The notes beneath the pieces are model-generated. The model was not told where the DNA came from, did not search any database, and saw only the letters and a program-made list of their open reading frames with translations. Shown piece by piece: positions 43,330 through 51,741 of a stretch of DNA of 64,000 nucleotides (position 1 is its first letter; every line of letters starts with the position of its first letter). Source of the DNA: Bog-159 sp049516155 (GTDB lineage: Bacteria; Acidobacteriota; Terriglobia; Bryobacterales; Bryobacteraceae); NCBI GenBank assembly GCA_049516155.1, contig JBEKTJ010000007.1:1-64000 (forward strand). The letters run 5' to 3'. Position numbers and translations under genes: made by a program.

Positions 43330-46300
43330 GTGAAATCATCCCTGATCGCCATCCTGCTGGCTGCTGCATCGCTATACGCGCAATCCACGCGCGGTTCCAT
43401 TGGCGGACAGATCACCGACGCCGCCAAGAAACCGGTCTCCGGCGCGGCGGTGACGCTCGTCAACCAGGAAACGAACAAGAAACATACGACCGTCTCGGGA
43501 CCGCAGGGAGATTTCCTTGTCACCCTGCTTGACGCCGGAACTTACCGCCTCCAAGTTGACGCACCCAGCTTCCGCCCGCACGTCCAGGATTTGGTCCTCG
43601 ATCTGAATCAGGAGATTCGCGTCGAAGTGCCCTTGCTCCCCGGCAAGACTACCGAACAGGTCACTGTCTCAGCGAAGCGCAGCCTACTGCGAACCGACTC
43701 CGCCACCGTCGGCGGCGTCATCGATACCGGCCAGGTGCAAGGACTCCCGCTTGATGGCCGGGATTTCTACGAACTCAGCCTGCTGCTGCCGGGCGTGGTG
43801 CCGGCCGCGGAAGGCTCCGCTGCATCCGTGCGCGGCTCCTTCGCTATCAATATCAACGGCGCGCGCGAGGATGCCAACGACTTCCTGCTCGACGGCGTTT
43901 TCAACGGCGACCCCAAGCTTAATGGCGTGGCGGTCACTCCGCCGGTGGATGCGGTGCGCGAATTCGAAGTCCTGTCCAGCACGTACGACGCCTCCTTCGG
44001 CCGCAATGGCGGCGGACAAATCAACGTAGTGCTGCGCTCCGGCGGCAACCAGTTCCACGGCACAGCCTACGAATTCTTTCGCAACGCGGTTTTCGACGCG
44101 CGCAACTATTTTGCGCCATCCGACACACCGGCGCCGCAGGATCAGCGCAACCAGTTCGGCGGCACCCTGGGCGGACCCATCCGCAAGGACCGCACTTTCT
44201 TCTTCGCCGATTACCAAGGCACCCGCGACAGCACGGGTATCACGCAAGTGACCAATGTGCCCACGCTGGCCGAGCGCAGCGGCAATTTCTCGCAGAGCGC
44301 CCTGCCCGCTATCGATCCCTATACCGGCGCGCCGTTCCCGAACAACATCATCCCGAGCGCCTATCTCGACCCCACCGGCTCGGCTATAGCCGCGCTGTAT
44401 CCCTTGCCTAACCGCAACGTGCTCAATCAGAATTATGTGTCGTCGCCGAATGGACGCATGCGCGACGACAATTTCGATGTGCGCGTCGATCATACGCTGG
44501 CGCCTTCCTCGCAGTTGACGTTTCGCTATAGCTTTGGCGATGGCACTCTGTTCGAGCCGTTCACCGGCCCCAGTTTCCCCCTGGTGCCCGGTTATGGCGA
44601 CAATGTCCCCACTCGCGATCAGAATGCCATGATCGCCGAAACGCACGTCTTCACGCCTACCCTGCTCAACGAGATCCGCGCGGGGTTCGACCGCGTCTCG
44701 GAGGGTGTTTATCAGCAGGATATCGGCGACAACATCAATAGCCAGGTTGGGTTGCCGACGATTTCCACCAACCCGCGTGATTTCGGACTCAGTCTCATCT
44801 CGGTGACCGGATTCTCGCCGATCGGCGACGAAGACAACAACCCCCAGCATTCCACCAGCAACATATATCAGTTGAATGACATCCTGACCTGGGTACACGG
44901 CCGCCACCAGGCGAAATTCGGCGCGGATTACCGCATTACACAACAAAACGCCTACCGCGACATCGAGGCCCGCGGCTTCATCGACTTCCTGGGAGACATT
45001 ACCGGCAACGCGCTGGAAGAGTTGTTGCTGGGCTTGCCGACGGATTCCGGCGTCGCTACGCTCGATAACCCGGAGCATCTGCGCACCCACAGTTACAACT
45101 TTTTCGCCAACGACACCTGGCGAGTACGCCCCAATCTCACGCTGATTCTGGGGCTGCGTTACGAATTCAACTCGCCCCCGGTGGACGCCCAAAATCACGC
45201 CAACCTGTACGATCTGGCGACCCAGACGTTGGTTCCCGTGGGCACGGACGGCATGCCGCGCGGCGGCTACGTCCCGGACCGCGACAATTTCGCCCCGCGC
45301 GTGGGCCTGGCCTGGACGCCCGCATGGTCGCCGCGCACCGTGGTACGCACCGGCTACGGAGTTTACTACGATCAATCCTCACTGGCGCCGGGCGAGGGCC
45401 TCTATTTCAGCCCGCCCTATTTCAATCTCAACGTGTACTACCCGATCAGCGCCACTCAGCCGCTGCTGCTCTCCAACCCGTTTCCTAGTAACTTTCCGTA
45501 TCCCTACCCGCCTTCCGCCTTGGCCTTTCAACCCAACCTGCACACGCCCTATGTGCAGCAATGGAATTTCAACGTCGAGCACTCTCTGGGCGGCAGCCGG
45601 ATGATTGAAATCGGCTACGTAGGTTCGAAGGGCACCGATCTCATTGGCGCGCGCGACTTCAACCAACCGCCGCCTTCGACGAACCCGTATTTCGAGCGTC
45701 CCCTGCCCCAGTTCGCCGATATCGACCTGCTGGAGTCCAACCGGAATTCCAGCTACAACAGCCTGCAGGCGCGCTTCGAACAGCGTTTGAATTTCGGCTT
45801 GTCGCTGCTGGCTTCCTACACATTCGCGAAGTCGATCGACAACGATTCCAGCTTCTTTTCCAGCGACGGCGATTCGAACTTTCCGCAGGACAGTTACGAC
45901 CTGCGCGCCGAGCGGGGACTTTCCAACTTCGACGTGCGCCAAAGGTTTGTCGCCAGCTACGGCTACGATCTGCCGTTCGGAAAGGCCTCCCGCTGGCTAA
46001 GGGGTTGGCAGACCTTCGGCATACTCCAGTTCCAGACCGGCCAGCCATTCACCGTGGACTTGCTGGCGGATGACGATAACAGCAACACCGGCATCGACAG
46101 CCTGGGCTTCGGCGCTAACGACCGGCCCAACGTGGTAGGGGATCCGCGGCTCTCCAACCCCTCGGCCAACGAGTGGTTCAATACCGCGGCGTTCGCGATT
46201 CCGCCCTACGGCAGCTTCGGCAACTCCGGCCGCAACACGGTCACAGGACCGGGCATGGCTACGGTGGATCTCTCACTCGTCAAGAATACCGTGATTCGCG

Positions 46301-46458
46301 AGCGCGCCACTGTGCAGTTCCGTATCGAAGGATTCAACGTGCTGAATCACACGAACTTCAGCCTGCCCGATAATTTCATCGGTTCGCCCACATTCGGCCA
46401 GATTCTCTCGGCGGGCGATCCGCGCCGCCTGCAACTGGCCTTAAAGTTCCTCTGGTAG
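43330..46458 (+). CDS. Oar-like TonB-dependent receptor
   Basis: 1042 aa, GTG start, signal peptide (LIAILLAAASLYAQ). Residues about 22-105 are a carboxypeptidase-regulatory-like domain, followed by the plug (about 120-235: GGVIDTGQVQGLPLDGRDFY, NGAREDANDFLLDGV) and a barrel of about 800 residues with family sequences such as FFRNAVFDARNYF. These receptors are numerous in Acidobacteria and take up or bind large substrates. It stands 145 bp after the M56/TonB-C gene on the same strand. The stop TAG begins the hairpin element at 46458-46479. Confidence 0.93.
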   Translation: MKSSLIAILLAAASLYAQSTRGSIGGQITDAAKKPVSGAAVTLVNQETNKKHTTVSGPQGDFLVTLLDAGTYRLQVDAPSFRPHVQDLVLDLNQEIRVEVPLLPGKTTEQVTVSAKRSLLRTDSATVGGVIDTGQVQGLPLDGRDFYELSLLLPGVVPAAEGSAASVRGSFAININGAREDANDFLLDGVFNGDPKLNGVAVTPPVDAVREFEVLSSTYDASFGRNGGGQINVVLRSGGNQFHGTAYEFFRNAVFDARNYFAPSDTPAPQDQRNQFGGTLGGPIRKDRTFFFADYQGTRDSTGITQVTNVPTLAERSGNFSQSALPAIDPYTGAPFPNNIIPSAYLDPTGSAIAALYPLPNRNVLNQNYVSSPNGRMRDDNFDVRVDHTLAPSSQLTFRYSFGDGTLFEPFTGPSFPLVPGYGDNVPTRDQNAMIAETHVFTPTLLNEIRAGFDRVSEGVYQQDIGDNINSQVGLPTISTNPRDFGLSLISVTGFSPIGDEDNNPQHSTSNIYQLNDILTWVHGRHQAKFGADYRITQQNAYRDIEARGFIDFLGDITGNALEELLLGLPTDSGVATLDNPEHLRTHSYNFFANDTWRVRPNLTLILGLRYEFNSPPVDAQNHANLYDLATQTLVPVGTDGMPRGGYVPDRDNFAPRVGLAWTPAWSPRTVVRTGYGVYYDQSSLAPGEGLYFSPPYFNLNVYYPISATQPLLLSNPFPSNFPYPYPPSALAFQPNLHTPYVQQWNFNVEHSLGGSRMIEIGYVGSKGTDLIGARDFNQPPPSTNPYFERPLPQFADIDLLESNRNSSYNSLQARFEQRLNFGLSLLASYTFAKSIDNDSSFFSSDGDSNFPQDSYDLRAERGLSNFDVRQRFVASYGYDLPFGKASRWLRGWQTFGILQFQTGQPFTVDLLADDDNSNTGIDSLGFGANDRPNVVGDPRLSNPSANEWFNTAAFAIPPYGSFGNSGRNTVTGPGMATVDLSLVKNTVIRERATVQFRIEGFNVLNHTNFSLPDNFIGSPTFGQILSAGDPRRLQLALKFLW

Positions 46459-46479
46459 GACAGGCCTCCTGCCCTGTCC
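46458..46479 (+). repeat. Dispersed 3'-end hairpin element, copy 3
   Basis: GGACAGGCC/GCCCTGTCC arms with one mismatch around a 4-nt loop. It overlaps the receptor's stop codon (TAG-GACAGG) and ends 23 nt before the radical SAM gene, so it would separate the two transcripts. Confidence 0.7.
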
Positions 46480-46501
46480 CTTGGTACAATGAAGTATCCG
46501 G

Positions 46502-47818
46502 ATGCCAACTGACATCGAAACCGAACAAACCACAGGCGGCAGCTATTTCGTGTCCAACTATCCCCCGTACTCCTTCTGGAGTCCGGCCCATGTTGGGGAC
46601 GTCTTCGCCGCGCTGGACCGCCCTCCGGCGCCAAACACGCCGCTGGGCATATACCTCCACATCCCCTTTTGCCGGAAGCGTTGTCATTTCTGTTACTTCA
46701 AAGTCTACACCGACAAGAACGCGGCCGAAGTGGAAGGTTACCTCGACACTGCGATCCAGGAACTTACCCTTTACTCCGAGAAGGCGTTCATCGGCGGACG
46801 CAAGCCGAAGTTCATCTACTTTGGAGGCGGCACACCCTCTTACATTTCCTCCCGGCAGCTTTCCAGCCTGGTCGAACGGATGAAGCGCCTGCTGCCCTGG
46901 GATGAAGCCGAAGAAGTCGCCTTCGAGTGTGAACCGGGAACTCTTACCGAAGGCAAACTCCAAATAATCAAAGATCTGGGCGTCACGCGTCTCAGTCTGG
47001 GCATCGAAAACTTCGATGACGACATCCTGAAAGTCAACGGGCGCGCGCATACATCCAAAGAAATCGGACCCGCGTATAACTTCGCGCGCTCCATCGGCTT
47101 CCCGCAGATCAATATCGATTTAATTGCCGGCATGGTGGGCGAGACCACTGCCAACTGGCGCGAGTGTGTGCGCAAGACTATCGAGATGGATCCCGATAGC
47201 GTCACCATCTATCAGATGGAAGTGCCATATAATACGACCATCTTCAAAGAGATGAAGGTTATGGGACAGTCGGTCGCACCCGTGGCTACCTGGAAGATCA
47301 AGCGCGACTGGGTTAGTTACGCTTTCGCGGAATTGGAAAATGCGGGATACACCGTACGCAGCGCTTACACGGCAGTTAAGAATCCCGCGAAGACTCGGTT
47401 CGTCTATACCGACCTTCTGTGGTCCGGCGCGGATATGATCGGCTTGGGTGTCGCCTCCTTTTCGCATGTGCAGGGCACGCACTTCCAGAACGAGCATGAG
47501 TTCGAGACCTACTCCGATAAGCTGCGCCATGGCCTACTGCCGATCTACCGTGCGTTGACTCTTACCCAGGAACAGCGCTTGATCCGCGAGCTCATTCTGC
47601 AAATGAAGTTGGGGCACGTTCGCGACCGGTACTTTGAGGACAAGTTTGGCGTCCGGATTCAAGAGCGGTTTGCCGCGCCAGTGCGTATTCTGCGCGACAG
47701 GGGTTTCCTGACTGCGGATGCGGATGGCTGGCGCCTTACCCGCGACGGTTTATTGCAAGTCGACCGGTTGCTTTACGAGTTCTTCCTGCCGGAACACAAG
47801 CTCGCATATGCAGTATGA
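46502..47818 (+). CDS. HemN-like radical SAM enzyme of an unassigned cluster
   Basis: 438 aa. The 4Fe-4S motif CX3CX2C is C57-RKR-C61-HF-C64, followed by the FGGGTPSYIS SAM-binding segment, ECEPGTLTEGKLQ and LGIENFDDDILKVNGRAHT, as in the HemN/HemW superfamily. The C-terminal HemN-like domain (about 330-438) ends VDRLLYEFFLPEH. It overlaps the flavoprotein gene by 11 nt, so it is unlikely to be housekeeping haem synthesis. Class C methylases and cyclopropane-forming enzymes belong to the same superfamily; which reaction applies cannot be told from this sequence. Confidence 0.85.
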   Translation: MPTDIETEQTTGGSYFVSNYPPYSFWSPAHVGDVFAALDRPPAPNTPLGIYLHIPFCRKRCHFCYFKVYTDKNAAEVEGYLDTAIQELTLYSEKAFIGGRKPKFIYFGGGTPSYISSRQLSSLVERMKRLLPWDEAEEVAFECEPGTLTEGKLQIIKDLGVTRLSLGIENFDDDILKVNGRAHTSKEIGPAYNFARSIGFPQINIDLIAGMVGETTANWRECVRKTIEMDPDSVTIYQMEVPYNTTIFKEMKVMGQSVAPVATWKIKRDWVSYAFAELENAGYTVRSAYTAVKNPAKTRFVYTDLLWSGADMIGLGVASFSHVQGTHFQNEHEFETYSDKLRHGLLPIYRALTLTQEQRLIRELILQMKLGHVRDRYFEDKFGVRIQERFAAPVRILRDRGFLTADADGWRLTRDGLLQVDRLLYEFFLPEHKLAYAV

Positions 47819-49073
47819 TGCCGTCGTAATTGGAGGCGGCCCGGCCGGTTCAACGGCCGCTGCCGTGCTGGCCGCCAAAGGGCGCCGTGTGGTGGTGCTG
47901 GAGAAGGAAAAATTTCCGCGCTATCACATCGGCGAGTCGCTGTTGCCCTACGGTTACTTCACGCTGCAACGGATCGGCGTGCTGGACCGCATGAAGGCCT
48001 CGCACTTCACGCGCAAACACAGTGTACAATTCGTCGGCGCGAGCGGACGCGCCTCGGTGCCGTTCTATTTCTCGCAGCAACTGGCGCACGAAGCCTCCGC
48101 GACCTGGCAGGTCTTGCGCAGCGAGTTCGACCAACTGCTGCTCGACAACGCCCGCGAGAAAGGCGCGGAAGTAATCGAAGAGATCACGGTTCGCGATCTG
48201 ATTCAGCCGAATGGGACCGTTACCGGGGTCAAGGCAGTTACTAAGGCAGGCGATACACGTGAGTTTCACGCACCCATCACCATCGATGCCACGGGGCGCG
48301 ATGCCTTCGCTGTAACACGCAACGGTTGGAAGGTGCGGGATCCTGTCTTGAATAAGATTGCCGTTTGGACTTACTACAAAGGCGCGCTGCGCGATCCCGG
48401 AATCGACGAAGGCGCGACGACCGTTGCGTACGTCCCGGAAAAGGGTTGGCTTTGGTACATCCCTTTGGCGAACGACATTGTGAGTGTGGGTGTGGTCGCC
48501 GAGAAGGACTATTTATACAACGGCACGCGCGACCTGGCCGAGATTTTTCACCGCGAAGTCAAGAAAAACGCGTGGATCGAAAAGCATCTGGCCGCCGGTG
48601 AACAATTCGGACCCTACAAGGTCACCGGCGAGTATTCGTATCGCTCGCGCCACTGTGCGGCCGACGGACTGATCCTGGCGGGCGATGCCTTCGGATTTCT
48701 GGACCCCGTGTTCTCGTCCGGCGTGCTGCTGGCCTTGCGCAGCGGGGAACTTGCCGCGGACGCCGTGGACGCCGCGCTCGAAGCCGGAGACGTTTCCGCA
48801 TCGCGCTTCGCCGCATATGGCGCGCAGGTCTGCGAGGGAATCGAGGCAATGCGCAAGTTGGTGTACGCTTTTTATAATCAGGCGTTCAGCTTCCGGGTGT
48901 TCATCAACGAATTTCCGGAGCTTAAAGGCGACATGACCGATTGTCTCATGGGAAACTTGTTCCGCGATTTCCAGCCGCTATTCGATGCGGTGGCCAGGTT
49001 CGCGGCCGTCCCCGAGCGGCTCCCGCACGGCAAACCACTCCCCACCGGAGAAGTTCTGGAGTCATGCAGGTAG
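47808..49073 (+). CDS. FAD-dependent halogenase/oxidoreductase-like protein
   Basis: 421 aa from ATG 47808. GGGPAGSTAAAVLAA (9-23) is the FAD-binding site, KFPRYHIGESLLPYG the family's second block, GWLWYIPL contains the WxWxIP motif of flavin-dependent halogenases, and GDAFGFLDPVFSSGVLLALR the third FAD block. The halogenase-specific catalytic Lys could not be placed with confidence, so it may be a monooxygenase or reductase of the same clan (geranylgeranyl-reductase-like). 11-nt overlap with the radical SAM gene and 10-nt overlap with the ligase gene. Confidence 0.83.
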   Translation: MQYDAVVIGGGPAGSTAAAVLAAKGRRVVVLEKEKFPRYHIGESLLPYGYFTLQRIGVLDRMKASHFTRKHSVQFVGASGRASVPFYFSQQLAHEASATWQVLRSEFDQLLLDNAREKGAEVIEEITVRDLIQPNGTVTGVKAVTKAGDTREFHAPITIDATGRDAFAVTRNGWKVRDPVLNKIAVWTYYKGALRDPGIDEGATTVAYVPEKGWLWYIPLANDIVSVGVVAEKDYLYNGTRDLAEIFHREVKKNAWIEKHLAAGEQFGPYKVTGEYSYRSRHCAADGLILAGDAFGFLDPVFSSGVLLALRSGELAADAVDAALEAGDVSASRFAAYGAQVCEGIEAMRKLVYAFYNQAFSFRVFINEFPELKGDMTDCLMGNLFRDFQPLFDAVARFAAVPERLPHGKPLPTGEVLESCR

Positions 49074-50293
49074 GTCGACTGCGCGATGTGCTCTCGGTAG
49101 TTCTCCGCGATAATCCTTTCTACGCCGCCAAGCTGCGCGGCGTGAGTCCCGATTCGGACATTGCTTCCCTGCCGTTCACAGTGAAACAGGAGCTGATCGA
49201 CGACCAGATCGCGCATCCGCCGTATGGCTCCAACCTGACTTATCCCATGGCTCGCTACACTCGGTTTTGCCAGACCAGCGCGACTACCACCGGTACTCCC
49301 ATGCGTTGGCTGGACACGCCCGAAAGCTGGGATTGGATGATCGGCAATTGGGTCCGCGTGTACCAAGCGGCCGGCGTCTCGGCTGACGACCGCATCTTCT
49401 TCGCTTTCTCTTTCGGGCCATTCCTGGGGTTCTGGATCGGATTCGAAGCCGCCACCCGCGTGGGTTGCCTGGCTATACCCGGCGGCGGCATGCGTAGCGC
49501 CGCGCGCTTGCGCACCATCGTCGAAACCTCGGCCACGGTGCTGTGCTGCACCCCGACCTACGCCATCCGCTTAGCCGAAGTCGCGGCCGAGGAAGGCATC
49601 GACCTGGGGGCGGCCAGGGTGCTAACACTGATCGTCGCGGGCGAGCCGGGAGGCAGCGTGCCGGCTACGCGAAACCACATCTCCAAACTCTGGCGCGGGG
49701 CGCGCGTGGTGGATCATCACGGCATGACTGAGATCGGTCCAGTCAGTTACGGCTGTCCGAAACGGCAGGGCGTGCTGCACATCATCGAGGACTCCTACAT
49801 TGCGGAAATCATCGACCCGCTGACCGGACAGCGCATGCCCAGTGGAGTAACCGGTGAGCTAGTGCTCACTAACCTCGGCCGCCTCGGATCGCCGTTGCTG
49901 CGTTATCGCACCAGTGACATCGTGCAAGCCGCGGTGGAAGATCTCTGTGAATGCGGGACTCGCGACTTGGCCCTGAACGGGGGAATACTGGGCCGCACAG
50001 ACGACATGTTGGTCGTGCGCGGCGTCAACGTGTATCCCAGCGCCGTCGAGAACATCGTGCGCGGGTTCGATGCGGTAAGCGAGTACCGGGTGGAGATTCA
50101 AAACCACCGCACGTTGCCTGAGTTAAGCATCCAGGTGGAAGCTGCCCCCACGCATGCCCACGATGCCACTCTGGCGCACCGATTGGAGGCGGCGCTCACG
50201 AACGCTTTCGCCTTGCGTATCCCGGTGTCGGTGGTTTCCCAAGGAAGTCTGCCCCGCTTTGAAATGAAAGCCCGCCGGTGGGTGAATACCTAA
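49064..50293 (+). CDS. PaaK-like adenylate-forming CoA ligase
   Basis: 409 aa from ATG 49064. The P-loop-like QTSATTTGTPMRWLDTP, VDHHGMTEIGPVSYGCPKRQ, GELVLTNLGRLGSPLLRYRT and GGILGRTDDMLVVRGVNVYP, with a PaaK-type C-terminal lid, match phenylacetate-CoA ligase relatives, which activate aryl or acyl carboxylates. It has no dedicated carrier protein nearby. Last gene of the trio; its TAA directly abuts the convergent stop at 50294. Confidence 0.88.
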   Translation: MQVGRLRDVLSVVLRDNPFYAAKLRGVSPDSDIASLPFTVKQELIDDQIAHPPYGSNLTYPMARYTRFCQTSATTTGTPMRWLDTPESWDWMIGNWVRVYQAAGVSADDRIFFAFSFGPFLGFWIGFEAATRVGCLAIPGGGMRSAARLRTIVETSATVLCCTPTYAIRLAEVAAEEGIDLGAARVLTLIVAGEPGGSVPATRNHISKLWRGARVVDHHGMTEIGPVSYGCPKRQGVLHIIEDSYIAEIIDPLTGQRMPSGVTGELVLTNLGRLGSPLLRYRTSDIVQAAVEDLCECGTRDLALNGGILGRTDDMLVVRGVNVYPSAVENIVRGFDAVSEYRVEIQNHRTLPELSIQVEAAPTHAHDATLAHRLEAALTNAFALRIPVSVVSQGSLPRFEMKARRWVNT

Positions 50294-51691
50294 CTAAAAG
50301 CGGAAGTGGAGCACCATTTCGCTCGGTACGGGTTTATCGTGTTTGCGGGCCGGCGTGAATTGCCACTGGCGCGCGGCGGAGAGCGCCGCGGCAGACAAAT
50401 CGGCGCCCTTGGTCAGCACCTGCGCGCGCGACACGCCGCCGGATTGGTCGATAAATACCTTCACGTCCACCTGTCGCCCGTCGGCGTCGGCGCCCGCGGG
50501 TTTCATCGGCGCGACTTTCCGGATAGGCGACGGCGCCACAAATGCACCCGATTCCGGCTCGCCAACGCCCTCGATCTTGTGCAGCGCGCGCCGGAAGACC
50601 CCAGGATGCGGAGCCTCGTAGCTGACGTCGGCTTCGAGTGGAGGTGCAGCAGCGACCCTCGACGGCAAGACGGTCGCCAGCTTCGGGTCAAGCCTCGCGT
50701 TCGGTGCACCGAGCGCCGGTGGCGGCTCGACTTCGCGGTACATTGTACGCGCGACCGCGACCGGTGGAGGCGTCGCCGCGATTGGCCGGGGCTGCCGGGC
50801 CGGCTTCGGCTTGGATGCCGCAACCGTCTTAGTCTCCGCGACCGGTTCGGGCGCCCTTAGAGCCGCTTGCGAACTCACGGCAGGAGTGCTCACCGCTGCC
50901 TGGGGAACCGGTTCCGGCAGCAACGGCTCGATCGGCGGGCTGGCCTTTACCACCGTAATTCCGCTTGACGGCGTTTGGTTTTCCGAAACGACGAAAGCGC
51001 CTACGAGAAACAGGAACGCGATTAGCGGCACTACCACCCATGGTAGCGGCGGCAGCGTGCGGCGCGCGCGCATCTCGGGCTGCGGGACCAAGACCGGAGC
51101 AGGGCGGGGGCCCGCGGTGGCGAGGGCCTGTCCCCCAGTAATTGGGAAACCGCCCTCCGCCAGCCTTGCATGGTCAAATGGAAACTGGCGGTAAGGCGCT
51201 CGTCGATTGACGTCGCCATCCTCCCAAAAGAAAAAACCGCCCACTGGGGGACCCTCCATTGAAGGCCGCACCAGCAGGAACACTTGCCATGGTTCGGGAA
51301 AATACTGGCTGAAGACCGCAAAGTCGTCTTGGTCCAGATACATCCCGGGGCGCGTATGGCTGCGGAAATAGCCGACCACTTGGCGCGAGTCCCGTCGCGT
51401 CAGACGCGCGCCCAGCAAGCGCCGATCCCTCGGCGAAAGCGTATACGAAGCGCCCCGCAGGTGTTCACAAGGCTTCAACTCGAAATCGTCGATCAGGATC
51501 GCCCGGCCGGATCCGGGAAGTGTCCGGCCCAACAGAACCCCGCCTATTTCGTTGCCGCGCGACGCCCCGCCCAAGAGCTGCTGGACCACGGCTCCCATCC
51601 GTTCGACCAGATCCAAGCTGACCTGGATCATGATCGAATCGCCGGGATCCTCCCAGACATAACCCTCAGGAACACTCGCAAACGCCGCCAT
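50294..51691 (-). CDS. Degenerate JAMM/MPN domain - transmembrane - TonB-C protein
   Basis: 465 aa. Residues about 20-150 have the MPN/JAMM layout: E48 in NEIGGVLLGR, then GYFRSHTRPGMYLDQDD (107-123), which aligns position for position with the canonical G-W-Y-H-S-H...S-x-x-D motif but has Arg110 for the first His and Asp120 for Ser, keeping His112 and Asp123. A membrane helix (about 218-235), a Pro/Ala-rich linker (about 240-385) and a TonB C-terminal-like domain (about 390-465: DVKVFIDQSGGVSRAQVL) follow. The metal site is probably damaged, so binding rather than peptidase activity is expected. I know of no standard family with this architecture. Confidence 0.72.
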   Translation of the reverse strand: MAAFASVPEGYVWEDPGDSIMIQVSLDLVERMGAVVQQLLGGASRGNEIGGVLLGRTLPGSGRAILIDDFELKPCEHLRGASYTLSPRDRRLLGARLTRRDSRQVVGYFRSHTRPGMYLDQDDFAVFSQYFPEPWQVFLLVRPSMEGPPVGGFFFWEDGDVNRRAPYRQFPFDHARLAEGGFPITGGQALATAGPRPAPVLVPQPEMRARRTLPPLPWVVVPLIAFLFLVGAFVVSENQTPSSGITVVKASPPIEPLLPEPVPQAAVSTPAVSSQAALRAPEPVAETKTVAASKPKPARQPRPIAATPPPVAVARTMYREVEPPPALGAPNARLDPKLATVLPSRVAAAPPLEADVSYEAPHPGVFRRALHKIEGVGEPESGAFVAPSPIRKVAPMKPAGADADGRQVDVKVFIDQSGGVSRAQVLTKGADLSAAALSAARQWQFTPARKHDKPVPSEMVLHFRF

Positions 51692-51741
51692 ACTGCGTTA
51701 ATTGGAGCACGTTTATTGCCAACGACGGAGCGGGCAGCCAG

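Noticed and set aside
43684..45375. 563-codon minus-strand ORF opposite the TonB receptor
   Set aside because: Val/Arg/Gly-rich shadow; the plus strand has plug and barrel motifs throughout.
46502..47818. Radical SAM gene as housekeeping hemN
   Set aside because: No haem genes nearby and it is translationally coupled to a halogenase-like flavoprotein and a CoA ligase.
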